Shown here piece by piece: positions 19,111-27,665 of a DNA stretch of 64,000 nt. The stretch is from G965207335 sp965207335 (GTDB lineage Bacteria > Pseudomonadota > Gammaproteobacteria > PS1 > Pseudothioglobaceae), in NCBI GenBank assembly GCA_965207335.1, contig OZ242267.1, positions 1,550,001-1,614,000 of the forward strand. The letters are read 5' to 3'. The notes beneath the pieces are model-generated. The model was not told the origin of the DNA, made no database searches, and was given only the letters and a program-made list of their open reading frames with translations. Each line of letters starts with the position of its first letter. Position 1 is the stretch's first letter. Position numbers and translations under genes: made by a program.

Positions 19111-20118
19111 TTAATGATTACTAATATACTCTGCTAATCTTAGCATATTACAAGTATAGCCATATTCGTTATCATACCATGATATTAATTTAACAAATGT
19201 TTTATCTAGGGAAATGCCAGCACTAGCATCAAAAATTGATGAGTATCCAATACCACGAAAATCAGATGAAACAACTTTTTCGTCTGTATAAGATAGTGTT
19301 TTACTCATACTGCCATTATTGGAAGCATCTTTTATTGTATTGCATATTTCTTCATAGCTTGCTTCGTTTTCTAACTCACAAGTTAAATCAACAACTGATA
19401 CATCAACACTAGGAACGCGAAAAGCCATGCCGGTTAATTTACCATTTAATTCTGGTAGTACAACTCCTACTGCCTTAGCTGCCCCTGTTGATGACGGAAT
19501 GATATTTTCAAATACGGCACGACCACCACGCCAGTCTTTATTTGACGGGCTGTCAACAGTTTTTTGTGTTGCTGTTGAAGCATGAATAGTAGTCATAAGT
19601 CCGCGTTTAATACCCCATTTATCATTAATAACTTTTGCAATTGGTGCTAAACAATTAGTTGTGCAAGAGGCGGCAGAAATAATTGCCTCACCATTATAAG
19701 TTTTATGATTAACCCCATATACAAACATTGGTGTATCATCTTTTGACGGTGCTGATTGAACTACTTTTTTTGCACCTGCTGTAATATGTGCCTGACAGGT
19801 TTTTTTTGTTAAAAAGAAACCAGTGCAGTCAATAACTAATTCTGCACCAACTTCATTCCATTTTAAATTGGCTGGATCTTTTTCTGCTGTTAAGCGAATT
19901 TTTTGTTTATCGTCAATTATAAGACTATCTTTATCAATAGTAATTTTGCCATTAAAACGCCCTTGTGCGGTATCATATTTAAGCATATACGCTAAATAAT
20001 CATTATCCAATAAATCATTTATACCAACAACCTCTAAATTTGGAAATTCTTTATGAATAGCTCTCAATACCATACGGCCAATACGACCAAAACCATTAAT
20101 ACCTACTTTAATTGTCAT
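19111..20118 (-). CDS. gap: Glyceraldehyde-3-phosphate dehydrogenase, type I
   Basis: 335 residues. Rossmann start INGFGRIGRMVLRA; catalytic Cys152 in SAASCTTNCLAP; downstream IHASTATQKTVDSPS and WYDNEYGYTCNM. Works in glycolysis or, in the reverse direction, in the Calvin cycle, as the neighbours suggest. A strong Shine-Dalgarno (AAGGAGATAAAT) precedes the ATG. Asp in the GINDLLD segment after the second strand favours NAD, but cofactor preference cannot be settled from sequence alone. Second gene of the five-gene operon. Confidence 0.97.
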   Translation of the reverse strand: MTIKVGINGFGRIGRMVLRAIHKEFPNLEVVGINDLLDNDYLAYMLKYDTAQGRFNGKITIDKDSLIIDDKQKIRLTAEKDPANLKWNEVGAELVIDCTGFFLTKKTCQAHITAGAKKVVQSAPSKDDTPMFVYGVNHKTYNGEAIISAASCTTNCLAPIAKVINDKWGIKRGLMTTIHASTATQKTVDSPSNKDWRGGRAVFENIIPSSTGAAKAVGVVLPELNGKLTGMAFRVPSVDVSVVDLTCELENEASYEEICNTIKDASNNGSMSKTLSYTDEKVVSSDFRGIGYSSIFDASAGISLDKTFVKLISWYDNEYGYTCNMLRLAEYISNH

Positions 20119-20169
20119 TATTTATCTCCTTAGTAAGAATTTAATAAACAGAGCATGTTTGTTGTAAAA

Positions 20170-22158
20170 TTAACTAATTACTGAGTTTACTTTTGCTATT
20201 ACATTATCAACTGTAAAACCAAATTCTTTAAATAAATCTTTTGCTGGTGCTGATAAACCAAATGAGTTCATACAAACTATACCACCATCTAAACCAACAT
20301 ATTTATACCAACTATCAGCTACACTAGCCTCAATTGCAACTCTTTTAACATTTGGCGTTAAAACAGAGTCTTTATAAGCCTTATCTTGTTCATCATAAGC
20401 ATTAGTTGAAGGCATAGAGACTACACGCACTTTTTTATCACTCATGGCTTTTGCTGACTCTATTGCTAGCCCAACTTCTGAGCCTGTTGCAATTAAAATA
20501 ATATCAGCCGTGCCATGACAATCTTTTAATACATAACCACCTTTAGCAATATTTTTTATTTGCTCTGTTGTTCTTTTCATTGCTGTTAAATTTTGTCTTG
20601 AAAAAACTAAGGCAGTTGGTGCATTGCTACGCATAATTGCTACCTTCCAAGCAACTGCTGTTTCAACTGCGTCAGCACTACGCCAAGTGTGAAAATTAGG
20701 AATAACACGAATAGTTGCCATTTGTTCAACAGGCTGATGTGTAGGACCATCTTCACCTAAGCCAATTGAGTCATGGGTATAAACAAATATTGTTCCTATT
20801 TGCATTATTGCTGACATACGGAGTGCATTACGCATATATTCCATAAACATCAAAAATGTTGCACTATAAGCCTTAAAGCCACCGTGTAACACCATGCCGT
20901 TTACCATGTGTGCCATGCCAAACTCTCTTACTCCCCATGATAGGTAATTACCACTTGCATTACTTGCATTAATTTTGACTGTTCCAGACCAATTTGTGAG
21001 GTTTGAGCCCGTTAAATCAGCTGAGCCACCAAATAATTCTGGCAATAAGCTACCAATTACTTCAATAGTGTTTTGTGATGCTTTTCTTGAGGCAATATTA
21101 GGCATTTCTTGCTGTGTTTTGTTGATAAATTTATCCATTTCATCTGCAAAATTAGCTGGTAAATCACCTTTTATACGCCTTATAAATTCTGTTGCTTCTT
21201 TTGGGTATTGTTTTTTATATTGGCTAAATATTTTATTCCAATCATCTTCGTCTTGCTTGCCTTTAATCTTATGGTTCCAGCCTTGGTAAATATCTTTTGG
21301 AATTTCAAATGGTGCATATTTCCAACCTAGTTCTTTACGGGTAGCAATAATTTCCTCATCACCTAGCGGTGCACCATGACAATCATGTCCTCCTGCTTTA
21401 TTAGGAGCACCAAAGCCAATAATAGTCTTAGTGCAAATTAGAGTCGGCTTATCTGTTATAGATTTTGCTTGTATAATAGCATTATCAATAGCATCTGCAT
21501 TATGACCATCAACATCAGTAATTACATGCCAGTTATAAGATTTAAAACGAGTGGCAGCATCTTTTTCCATCCAGTCTTCAATACTACCGTCAATTGAAAT
21601 ATTATTATCATCCCAAAAAGCAATTAATTTACCCAAGCCTAAAGTTCCTGCCATAGCACAAGACTCGTGTGATAAGCCTTCCATTAAACAACCATCTCCT
21701 AAAAATACAAAAGTATTATGATTAACAATTTTATAATTAGGTTTATTGAATTGTGCAGCCAGAGTGCGTTCGGCAATAGCCATTCCAACTGCATTAGCAA
21801 CACCTTGTCCTAGTGGACCTGTGGTTGTTTCTATACCATCAGCATAGCCATATTCTGGATGTCCTGCAGTTTTTGAGTGTAATTGACGGAAGTTTTTAAT
21901 ATCTTCTATATCTAGTTCAAAACCAGTTAAATGTAACAACGAATAAAGAAGCATTGAACCATGACCATTAGATAAAATAAATCTATCTCTATTGCTCCAA
22001 TTAGCATTGCTTGGGTTGTATTTTAGATGACTATTCCAAAGGACTTCTGCAATATCTGCCATACCCATTGGGGCACCAGGATGCCCTGACTTTGCTCTTT
22101 GTACTGCATCCATACTTAGTGCACGAATAGCGTTTGCTAACTCTTTACGCGTTGCCAT
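20170..22158 (-). CDS. tkt: Transketolase
   Basis: 662 residues, full length. Thiamine-diphosphate enzyme that moves two-carbon units in the pentose phosphate and Calvin cycles. Motifs: SGHPGAPMGMADIAEVLW, the TPP motif GDGCLMEGLSHE leading to DDNNISIDG, GGHDCHGAPLG, and in the pyrimidine domain THDSIGLGEDGPTHQPVEQ. First gene of the operon, so it likely carries the main promoter. The Shine-Dalgarno is weak. An extended -10 element lies 32-40 bases upstream. Confidence 0.97.
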   Translation of the reverse strand: MATRKELANAIRALSMDAVQRAKSGHPGAPMGMADIAEVLWNSHLKYNPSNANWSNRDRFILSNGHGSMLLYSLLHLTGFELDIEDIKNFRQLHSKTAGHPEYGYADGIETTTGPLGQGVANAVGMAIAERTLAAQFNKPNYKIVNHNTFVFLGDGCLMEGLSHESCAMAGTLGLGKLIAFWDDNNISIDGSIEDWMEKDAATRFKSYNWHVITDVDGHNADAIDNAIIQAKSITDKPTLICTKTIIGFGAPNKAGGHDCHGAPLGDEEIIATRKELGWKYAPFEIPKDIYQGWNHKIKGKQDEDDWNKIFSQYKKQYPKEATEFIRRIKGDLPANFADEMDKFINKTQQEMPNIASRKASQNTIEVIGSLLPELFGGSADLTGSNLTNWSGTVKINASNASGNYLSWGVREFGMAHMVNGMVLHGGFKAYSATFLMFMEYMRNALRMSAIMQIGTIFVYTHDSIGLGEDGPTHQPVEQMATIRVIPNFHTWRSADAVETAVAWKVAIMRSNAPTALVFSRQNLTAMKRTTEQIKNIAKGGYVLKDCHGTADIILIATGSEVGLAIESAKAMSDKKVRVVSMPSTNAYDEQDKAYKDSVLTPNVKRVAIEASVADSWYKYVGLDGGIVCMNSFGLSAPAKDLFKEFGFTVDNVIAKVNSVIS

Positions 22159-22189
22159 ATAATCTTTAAAATTAGTAAAAAAAAGATAA

Positions 22190-22198
22190 ATTATACCA
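22190..22198 (-). promoter_or_regulatory. Extended -10 promoter of the tkt operon
   Basis: On the minus strand TGG-TATAAT (hexamer at 22195-22190) precedes tkt by about 32 bases. The -35 position holds only a poor match (TTTAAA). Likely start of the five-gene operon. Confidence 0.45.
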
Positions 22199-22282
22199 TA
22201 ATAGTTACTTATTTAAACAGATTTTATAGCTTAAAAAAATTATGTAGTAATTAAAACTACTATACTGTTGGGCTTTAGGGGA

Positions 22283-22380
22283 TTGCGTGTTTCACATATA
22301 ATCATCTCATATAAAAAACTTGTTAAGCCATTGTATGAGGATTACTTATTGCCGTACACATAAACTATCACTTATACGAC
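22283..22380 (+). repeat. Intergenic repeat family R1, copy b (truncated)
   Basis: Within the 433-bp gap upstream of tkt. It has GCGTGTTTCACATATAAT (inverse of the GTGTGAAACAC block at 23182 and 41559), then AACTTGTTAAGCCATTGTAT and GATTACTTATT, after which similarity to other R1 copies fades. Nothing else is recognisable in 22199-22461. Confidence 0.5.
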
Positions 22381-22461
22381 GGTCTCTAAATACTAGTTCT
22401 AAAATATAAATAAGTTTTTGTCAATTTGTAAAAATATTACTATTTATATTATTTTAAACAA

Positions 22462-22495
22462 TAAAAAAAGTCCGACTAAAAAAAACTAGACGGAC
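22462..22495 (-). terminator. Rho-independent terminator of the NHLP precursor gene
   Basis: Minus strand: GTCCG-T-CTA stem, an eight- to nine-base T-rich loop, TAG-T-CGGAC, then a seven-T run. It lies about 100 bp past the stop of the small gene at 22592-22861. The A-rich other side could also terminate plus-strand transcription weakly. Confidence 0.75.
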
Positions 22496-22591
22496 ATTTA
22501 TTTGCTAATTTATAACTTAGTGTTGTAGAATATTACATATACCATAACAAGTTACAAAATAAACAAGTATTTTTACATACTTATTTTTTAT

Positions 22592-22861
22592 TTATGTATT
22601 ACTGGTACTAGCAGTAGAAATAGTCAAACATAGAGAACCAACAGTAGAAAGTCCTTTATCCTGATTAGCTAATCCTCCAGCCGCTGATATACTTTCAAGG
22701 TTAATTTCAACTGAATTATTAGGAATAACTATTTTAACAATACTTTTAGTATTTTCATGAACCTTAATATCTATACCTTCTGGAATGTTAAATACTTCTC
22801 TAATATAACTATCACTATTTTTAATATTGGCACGAACTTCTTTATCGTATATGTTTAGCAT
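22592..22861 (-). CDS. Putative NHLP-leader RiPP precursor peptide
   Basis: 89 residues. The middle, NIPEGIDIKVHENTKSIVKI, matches the pattern of nitrile-hydratase-like leader peptides (typically LPEGVEVRVVENT...LVLP). INLESISAAGG then ends in a double glycine at 62-63, the usual leader/core boundary. The remaining 26 residues, starting LANQDKG and ending in TISTASTSNT, contain ten Ser/Thr and one Cys, as expected for a core that is dehydrated, cyclised or otherwise modified. It has a strong AAGGAGATATAAAC Shine-Dalgarno, its own promoter and its own terminator, so it is a free-standing single-gene unit. No modification enzyme, protease or transporter gene is visible nearby. Assignment rests on motif recognition only. 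Confidence 0.7.
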   Translation of the reverse strand: MLNIYDKEVRANIKNSDSYIREVFNIPEGIDIKVHENTKSIVKIVIPNNSVEINLESISAAGGLANQDKGLSTVGSLCLTISTASTSNT

Positions 22862-22905
22862 GTTTATATCTCCTTAATTTATTAAAATAATAATATATAC
22901 TGCTT

Positions 22906-22934
22906 ATAATACCAATTTAATAATTATAAATCAA
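22906..22934 (-). promoter_or_regulatory. Promoter of the NHLP precursor gene
   Basis: Minus strand TTGATT (22934-22929), a 17-base spacer and TATTAT (22911-22906), 45 bases upstream of the ATG. Near-consensus sigma-70 spacing. Confidence 0.65.
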
Positions 22935-22983
22935 ATATTTTTGTATAAGAAAATATATAGTTTAAGTGTTACACTTGCTACGG

Positions 22984-23262
22984 GGTTATTGTACAGCAGA
23001 TTAAAATGTTAAAAATAATTCACATATGTGTTTTTGTTATAAAACTTGCCCTTAGTGGAGCTAAGAATTGCATTTTATGTATCAAACACGAAGATTTTAT
23101 CTATTCTTTGTACTGAACAGTATCGTTATATGTATTATTAAATACTAATACATTAATTGATTAGGTTAGTGGTTTGGAGATATTATGTGTGAAACACTGA
23201 TTTTTAAATGCGTGCTTTTCGCTTAGAAACAAATGCAAGTTAATCCTTGTCTTAGTATAAAA
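22984..23262. repeat. Mosaic of R1/R2-like intergenic repeat fragments
   Basis: The 350-bp gap upstream of the NHLP promoter holds, on the minus strand, an R2-like block (GTGAATTATTTTTAACATTT then CTGCTGTACA, 22984-23035) and, on the plus strand, ATTATGTGTGAAACACTG (23178-23196) followed by AAAAAACTTGTT (23250-23261), the beginning of an R1 unit. No ORF or RNA gene is recognised. Confidence 0.45.
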
Positions 23263-23284
23263 AACTTGTTCACGATAATATTTT

Positions 23285-25081
23285 TTATATATTGCGAAAA
23301 CTTTGGTAAATTTTATGAGCTAATTTAATATTTATACCTTTAACTTTTGTTATTTCTTGTATGCTAGCAATTTTTAATCCTTGCAAACCACCAAAATGAT
23401 TTAAAATTGCAATACTTTTTTGTTTGCCTATACCCGTTATTTGTTCTAGGGTCGATGTAGTCTTGTTTTTTTTAATACTTTTTCTATGATTAATAATAGC
23501 AAATCTATGGGCTTCATCGCGTATTCTAGCTATTAATAATAGTGTGCTATCATCTGGTTTTAGTTTTATTTTTTGCACATTGTTTGTCTCTGATATAATT
23601 ATTAGGGTTTCCAATCCTACTTTTCTAGCATTACCTTTGGCAACTCCCATAGCAGGAATATTAATATTTAAAAACTTTAGCACCGATAATGCTTGAGATA
23701 ACTGCCCTACACCACCATCAATAAGTAATAAGTCAGGTAATGGCTTGTTTTCTGATATTAAACGCTTATATCTTCTTAATACTACTTGTTTTATTGCACC
23801 ATAATCATCACCTTTTGTAATGCCAGTAATATTAAATTTACGATACTGGGATTTTTTCGCAAAGCCATTTATAAAAACTACACACGATGCTATAGTTGCC
23901 TCGCCCATCATATGACTAACATCAAAGCATTCAATATGTTTTGGTATGGCTTTTAATTTGAGTATGTTTTGTAAGTTAATTAAATTTTTATTAGCAGATA
24001 GTAATTTTTCATAAAATTGTTTTGCCTTTATTTTTGCTGTTAATATGGCATTATCTAAATAACCTTTTTTAGTTTTTTTTACTTTGGTTAATATTTTAGT
24101 ATTTAGATTAGATTCTAGTAAATTTTTATCAATTATATTATTGCTAATAATTAATTCACAAGGGGTATTCTTAGTTAAATAATATAATGCTAAAAAAGCA
24201 GATAAAACCTCACCTACACTAAGGTTTGCTATATTTTTAGGATAAAATTCGTCATCACCTATTTGTTTGCCTTGCCGTATAAAAAATATTTGAATACATA
24301 ATATACCTTGATACTCAACAAGTGCAATTACATCATAATTTCCAGTTAAACTAGCATTAGTTTGTGCTTGTATAAGATTTAATTGTTGTAATTGGTTGCG
24401 ATAATGTACGGCTAGTTCAAAATTTAACTCCTGTGATGCCTGTTGCATTTTATTAGCAATAGTTTTTAATACATCTTGCTCTTTACCTGATAAAAATAAT
24501 TCCAGCATACTTACATCATTTAGATAATCACTATTATTAATATGCCCAACACAAGGGGCACTACATAAATTAATTTGATATTCTAAACAAGCTCTTGTGC
24601 GATTTTTATAAAAGCTGTCTTTACATTGTCTTATTTTGAAGATTTTTTTTAGTAGTTGTAAACTATTTTTAACTATGCTAGCATTAGGGTAGGGACCAAA
24701 ATATTTACCATTATCTTTATTGTTGCCACGATACAAACTAACACTAGGGTGTTTATGGTTGGATAAATATATATAAGGGTAATTTTTATCATCTTTTAAA
24801 AGAATATTATATTTAGGTTTATGAGTTTTAATTAAATTATTTTCTAGTAATAATGCCTCAGATTCTGTTTTGGTGACTACTATTTTAACCAAGCATACTT
24901 TTTGCATTAAGGCTTGATTTTTTAGGCTGAGATTATTTTTATTAAAATACTGTTGTAATCTATTTTTTAAATTTTTGGCTTTACCTATATATAATATGTT
25001 ATTATTATTATCCAGCATTTGATAAACACCAGGATAATTGGTAAGATTTTGTAAAATATTGCCAGGATTACAATCTTTCAT
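23285..25081 (-). CDS. uvrC: Excinuclease ABC subunit C
   Basis: 598 residues, normal length. Makes both incisions in UvrABC nucleotide excision repair. GIY-YIG nuclease at the N-terminus (PGVYQMLDNNNNILYIGKAK, about 18-37); a Cys-containing segment (CLEYQINLCSAPCVGHI); a UVR/UvrB-binding helix near 205-235; the RNase H-like endonuclease core with CFDVSHMMGEATIASCVVF and LLIDGGVGQLS; and a C-terminal double HhH ending ITGIGKQKSIAILNHFGG. It stands alone between repeat-rich intergenic DNA and the divergent mlaC operon. Confidence 0.97.
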   Translation of the reverse strand: MKDCNPGNILQNLTNYPGVYQMLDNNNNILYIGKAKNLKNRLQQYFNKNNLSLKNQALMQKVCLVKIVVTKTESEALLLENNLIKTHKPKYNILLKDDKNYPYIYLSNHKHPSVSLYRGNNKDNGKYFGPYPNASIVKNSLQLLKKIFKIRQCKDSFYKNRTRACLEYQINLCSAPCVGHINNSDYLNDVSMLELFLSGKEQDVLKTIANKMQQASQELNFELAVHYRNQLQQLNLIQAQTNASLTGNYDVIALVEYQGILCIQIFFIRQGKQIGDDEFYPKNIANLSVGEVLSAFLALYYLTKNTPCELIISNNIIDKNLLESNLNTKILTKVKKTKKGYLDNAILTAKIKAKQFYEKLLSANKNLINLQNILKLKAIPKHIECFDVSHMMGEATIASCVVFINGFAKKSQYRKFNITGITKGDDYGAIKQVVLRRYKRLISENKPLPDLLLIDGGVGQLSQALSVLKFLNINIPAMGVAKGNARKVGLETLIIISETNNVQKIKLKPDDSTLLLIARIRDEAHRFAIINHRKSIKKNKTTSTLEQITGIGKQKSIAILNHFGGLQGLKIASIQEITKVKGINIKLAHKIYQSFRNI

Positions 25082-25157
25082 TATTTTGTTATTATTATTA
25101 GCATAAATGGTATAAAAACATTAAAATAGTTACTTTTTATCAATATTTTAATTAACT

Positions 25158-25793
25158 ATGAAAACATTTACCATAATATTAGCCTCTATACTATCATTAT
25201 TTGTATCATTACCATTAATTTCTGCCGATAAAAGCGATATTATGATTAATGATATTATTGATCCTCCTGAGGCAGCAGCATTAAGTATAATTTTAGAATC
25301 TATAACTTCATTAAAGGCTCTTCAATCTCACAAAAAATCTAGTTTTCAAAATATAGTTACTTTAATTAATCACAAATTAGTGCCAAATATTGATATAACA
25401 ACCGCTGCTAATTTTGCACTAAAAAAACATTGGAGCAAATTAAATGTTAGTCAAAAGATGGTTTTTAAAAAATATTTATTAAAATCATTAATTAATGATT
25501 ATGCTAATATTATTTCAGCTAGTAATGATAATTTAGAAAATGTTAGTATTTTTGCAGATAAAAATATTAAAAGAAAAGGCAATAAAGCAATAGTTAGTTT
25601 GAATGTAATTATCAGTGATGATATAGACCCTATTTCATTATCTGTTCGTATGGTGCGAAAAGATAAATGGAAAATATATGATTTAGTTATATCAGGAGTT
25701 AGTTTGATGAAAAATTACCGTGCTAATTTTGACAATCAAATTAAACGAAGAGGCATTGAAGCCTTAGTAGATAGACTATCTAAAAAAATATAA
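25158..25793 (+). CDS. mlaC: MlaC-like periplasmic phospholipid-binding protein
   Basis: 211 residues with an N-terminal signal peptide (cleavage probably after LISA). It fits the toluene-tolerance Ttg2/MlaC family: a helical N-terminal part (LVPNIDITTAANFALKKHWSKLNVSQKMVFKKYLLKSL in pattern) and a curved sheet part ending DLVISGVSLMKNYRANFDNQI, the classic MlaC C-terminal motif. MlaC ferries phospholipids between the outer membrane MlaA complex and the inner membrane MlaFEDB transporter. It precedes murA by three bases, as in many gammaproteobacterial mla-murA operons; the other mla genes are not here. Confidence 0.88.
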   Translation: MKTFTIILASILSLFVSLPLISADKSDIMINDIIDPPEAAALSIILESITSLKALQSHKKSSFQNIVTLINHKLVPNIDITTAANFALKKHWSKLNVSQKMVFKKYLLKSLINDYANIISASNDNLENVSIFADKNIKRKGNKAIVSLNVIISDDIDPISLSVRMVRKDKWKIYDLVISGVSLMKNYRANFDNQIKRRGIEALVDRLSKKI

Positions 25794-25796
25794 TAA

Positions 25797-27056
25797 GTGC
25801 ATAAATTAATCATTAAAGGTGGTAATAGATTAAGCGGTACTATATCTGCTTCTGGTTCTAAAAACTCTACTCTACCTATTTTATTTGCTTCAATACTAGG
25901 AAGAACACCTTCTGTATTGTGTGGAACACCACATTTGTCAGATATTCATACAACACTTAGGCTTATTATGGATATGGGAGGTAGTTTTATTTTAGAATCA
26001 AATGGTTGCATACAAATTAATTCTCAGTCTTTAAATAAACTACAAGCAGATTATAATTTAGTTAAGACTATGCGGGCATCAATTTTAGCATTAGGACCTA
26101 TATTAGCTCGTTATGGTAAGGTAAAAATATCATTACCCGGTGGTTGTGCTATTGGAGTTAGACCTGTTGATTATCATATAAAATTTTTACAAGCATTAGG
26201 AGTTAAAATAAAAGTAGAAAATGGTTATATTTGTGCAGAAGTAAAAAAACTAAAAGGAGCAAATATACTTTTTGACCAAGTATCAGTTACAGCGACAGAA
26301 AATATAATTATGGCAGCAACATTGGCAGAGGGAACAACTATTATTGAAAATGCTGCCAGAGAGCCAGAAGTGGTAGATTTAGTTAATTTTTTAATAAAAA
26401 TGGGTGCTGATATATCAGGAGCAGGCACAGCTACTATAGTGATAAATGGCGTAAAAGAGCTAGAGGGCGTGCGTTATCAAGTATGCACAGATAGAATAGA
26501 AGTTAGTACTTATTTAGTAGCAGCTGCTATAACCAAAGGCAGTATTACTATTAAAAATTCTAATATTAATCATATTCAAGCCATAGCAAATAAGCTAGTA
26601 GAAGCAGGTGCAAGTATAAGTCATACAGAAAATAGCATTAGTCTAGATATGCACAATAAAGAGCTTAAAGCAGTAGATATAAAAACAGGAGAATTTCCCG
26701 GTTTTCCTACCGATATGCAAGCACAATTTATGGTTTTAAATACTGTTGCTAAGGGCGATAGCATTATTGTTGAAAATATTTTTGAAAATAGATTTATGCA
26801 TGTTCCTGAACTAAAAAGAATGGGCGCTAACTTAGAATTACAAGGTAATACTGTTTTATGTAAAGATACAAAGCAATTAAGTGGTGCCTGTGTTATGGCT
26901 ACTGATTTAAGGGCATCTGCTTCTCTGGTATTAGCAGGGTTAGTAGCAAAAGGCGAAACTATTATTGATAGAATTTATCATCTAGATAGAGGTTATGAAA
27001 CTATAGAAGAAAAGCTAAAAATACTAGGTGCTGATATTAATAGAATAAAAAATTAA
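25797..27056 (+). CDS. murA: UDP-N-acetylglucosamine 1-carboxyvinyltransferase
   Basis: 419 residues. First committed step of peptidoglycan synthesis: adds enolpyruvate from PEP to UDP-GlcNAc. Catalytic Cys117 lies in ISLPGGCAIGVRP, so the enzyme is of the fosfomycin-sensitive Cys type. Other landmarks are SGSKNSTLPILFA (Lys22-Asn23 region), EFPGFPTDMQAQ and the C-terminal DLRASASLVLAGL. The start is GTG at 25797, three bases after the mlaC stop, implying coupling. The stop abuts the hisG ATG directly. Confidence 0.97.
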   Translation: MHKLIIKGGNRLSGTISASGSKNSTLPILFASILGRTPSVLCGTPHLSDIHTTLRLIMDMGGSFILESNGCIQINSQSLNKLQADYNLVKTMRASILALGPILARYGKVKISLPGGCAIGVRPVDYHIKFLQALGVKIKVENGYICAEVKKLKGANILFDQVSVTATENIIMAATLAEGTTIIENAAREPEVVDLVNFLIKMGADISGAGTATIVINGVKELEGVRYQVCTDRIEVSTYLVAAAITKGSITIKNSNINHIQAIANKLVEAGASISHTENSISLDMHNKELKAVDIKTGEFPGFPTDMQAQFMVLNTVAKGDSIIVENIFENRFMHVPELKRMGANLELQGNTVLCKDTKQLSGACVMATDLRASASLVLAGLVAKGETIIDRIYHLDRGYETIEEKLKILGADINRIKN

Positions 27057-27665
27057 ATGATTGTAATAGCATTATCAAGAGGAAGAGTATTAAAAGAGGC
27101 ATTACCTATTTTAAAAAATGCTAATATAGAGATTGCAGGAAAATTATTAGATAGCAGAAAGTTAGTTTTAAATACTAATGATAAAAATATCAAAGTTATT
27201 ATCCTAAGATCAATAGATGTACCAGTATTTGTAAAGCACGGTGTAGCAGATATTGGTATTGTTGGCAAGGATATATTATTAGAGCATAATATTCAAGGCA
27301 TATACGAGTTATTAGATTTACAAATTGCAAAATGTAAAATGATGGTTGCGGCTAAATCAGCAAATGATTTAAACCAAGAGACTTTAAAAGTTGCTACTAA
27401 ATATGTTAATATCAGTAATAATTATTTTACTAAAAACTCAGTTCAAATAGAAATTATCAAGTTATGCGGTGCTATGGAGCTTGCACCTATTGTTAATTTA
27501 TCACATTGTATTGTTGATTTAGTAGATACAGGAAATACTTTGGCAGAGAATGGTTTAAAGCCATATCAACATATAACTGATATTAGTTCATATTTAATTG
27601 CAAATATAGCATCCTATAAAACTAAAAATAGTCAAATAAAAAGTTTATTACAAAAAATATGTTAA
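27057..27665 (+). CDS. hisG: ATP phosphoribosyltransferase, short form
   Basis: 202 residues: the short HisG that lacks the C-terminal ACT-like regulatory domain and therefore needs HisZ as partner. Catalyses the first step of histidine synthesis (ATP + PRPP). Motifs: ALSRGRVLKEALPIL at the N-terminus, ADIGIVGKDIL, and the PRPP loop IVDLVDTGNTLAENGL. The ATG follows the murA stop with no gap, and the end overlaps hisD by seven bases. The murA-hisG-hisD order is a known gammaproteobacterial arrangement. hisZ is not in the window. Confidence 0.95.
   Translation: MIVIALSRGRVLKEALPILKNANIEIAGKLLDSRKLVLNTNDKNIKVIILRSIDVPVFVKHGVADIGIVGKDILLEHNIQGIYELLDLQIAKCKMMVAAKSANDLNQETLKVATKYVNISNNYFTKNSVQIEIIKLCGAMELAPIVNLSHCIVDLVDTGNTLAENGLKPYQHITDISSYLIANIASYKTKNSQIKSLLQKIC

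Noticed and set aside
15395..22158. A complete Calvin-cycle operon
   Set aside because: Only the sugar-phosphate enzymes are here; RuBisCO and phosphoribulokinase are not in the window, so carbon fixation is inferred from context only.
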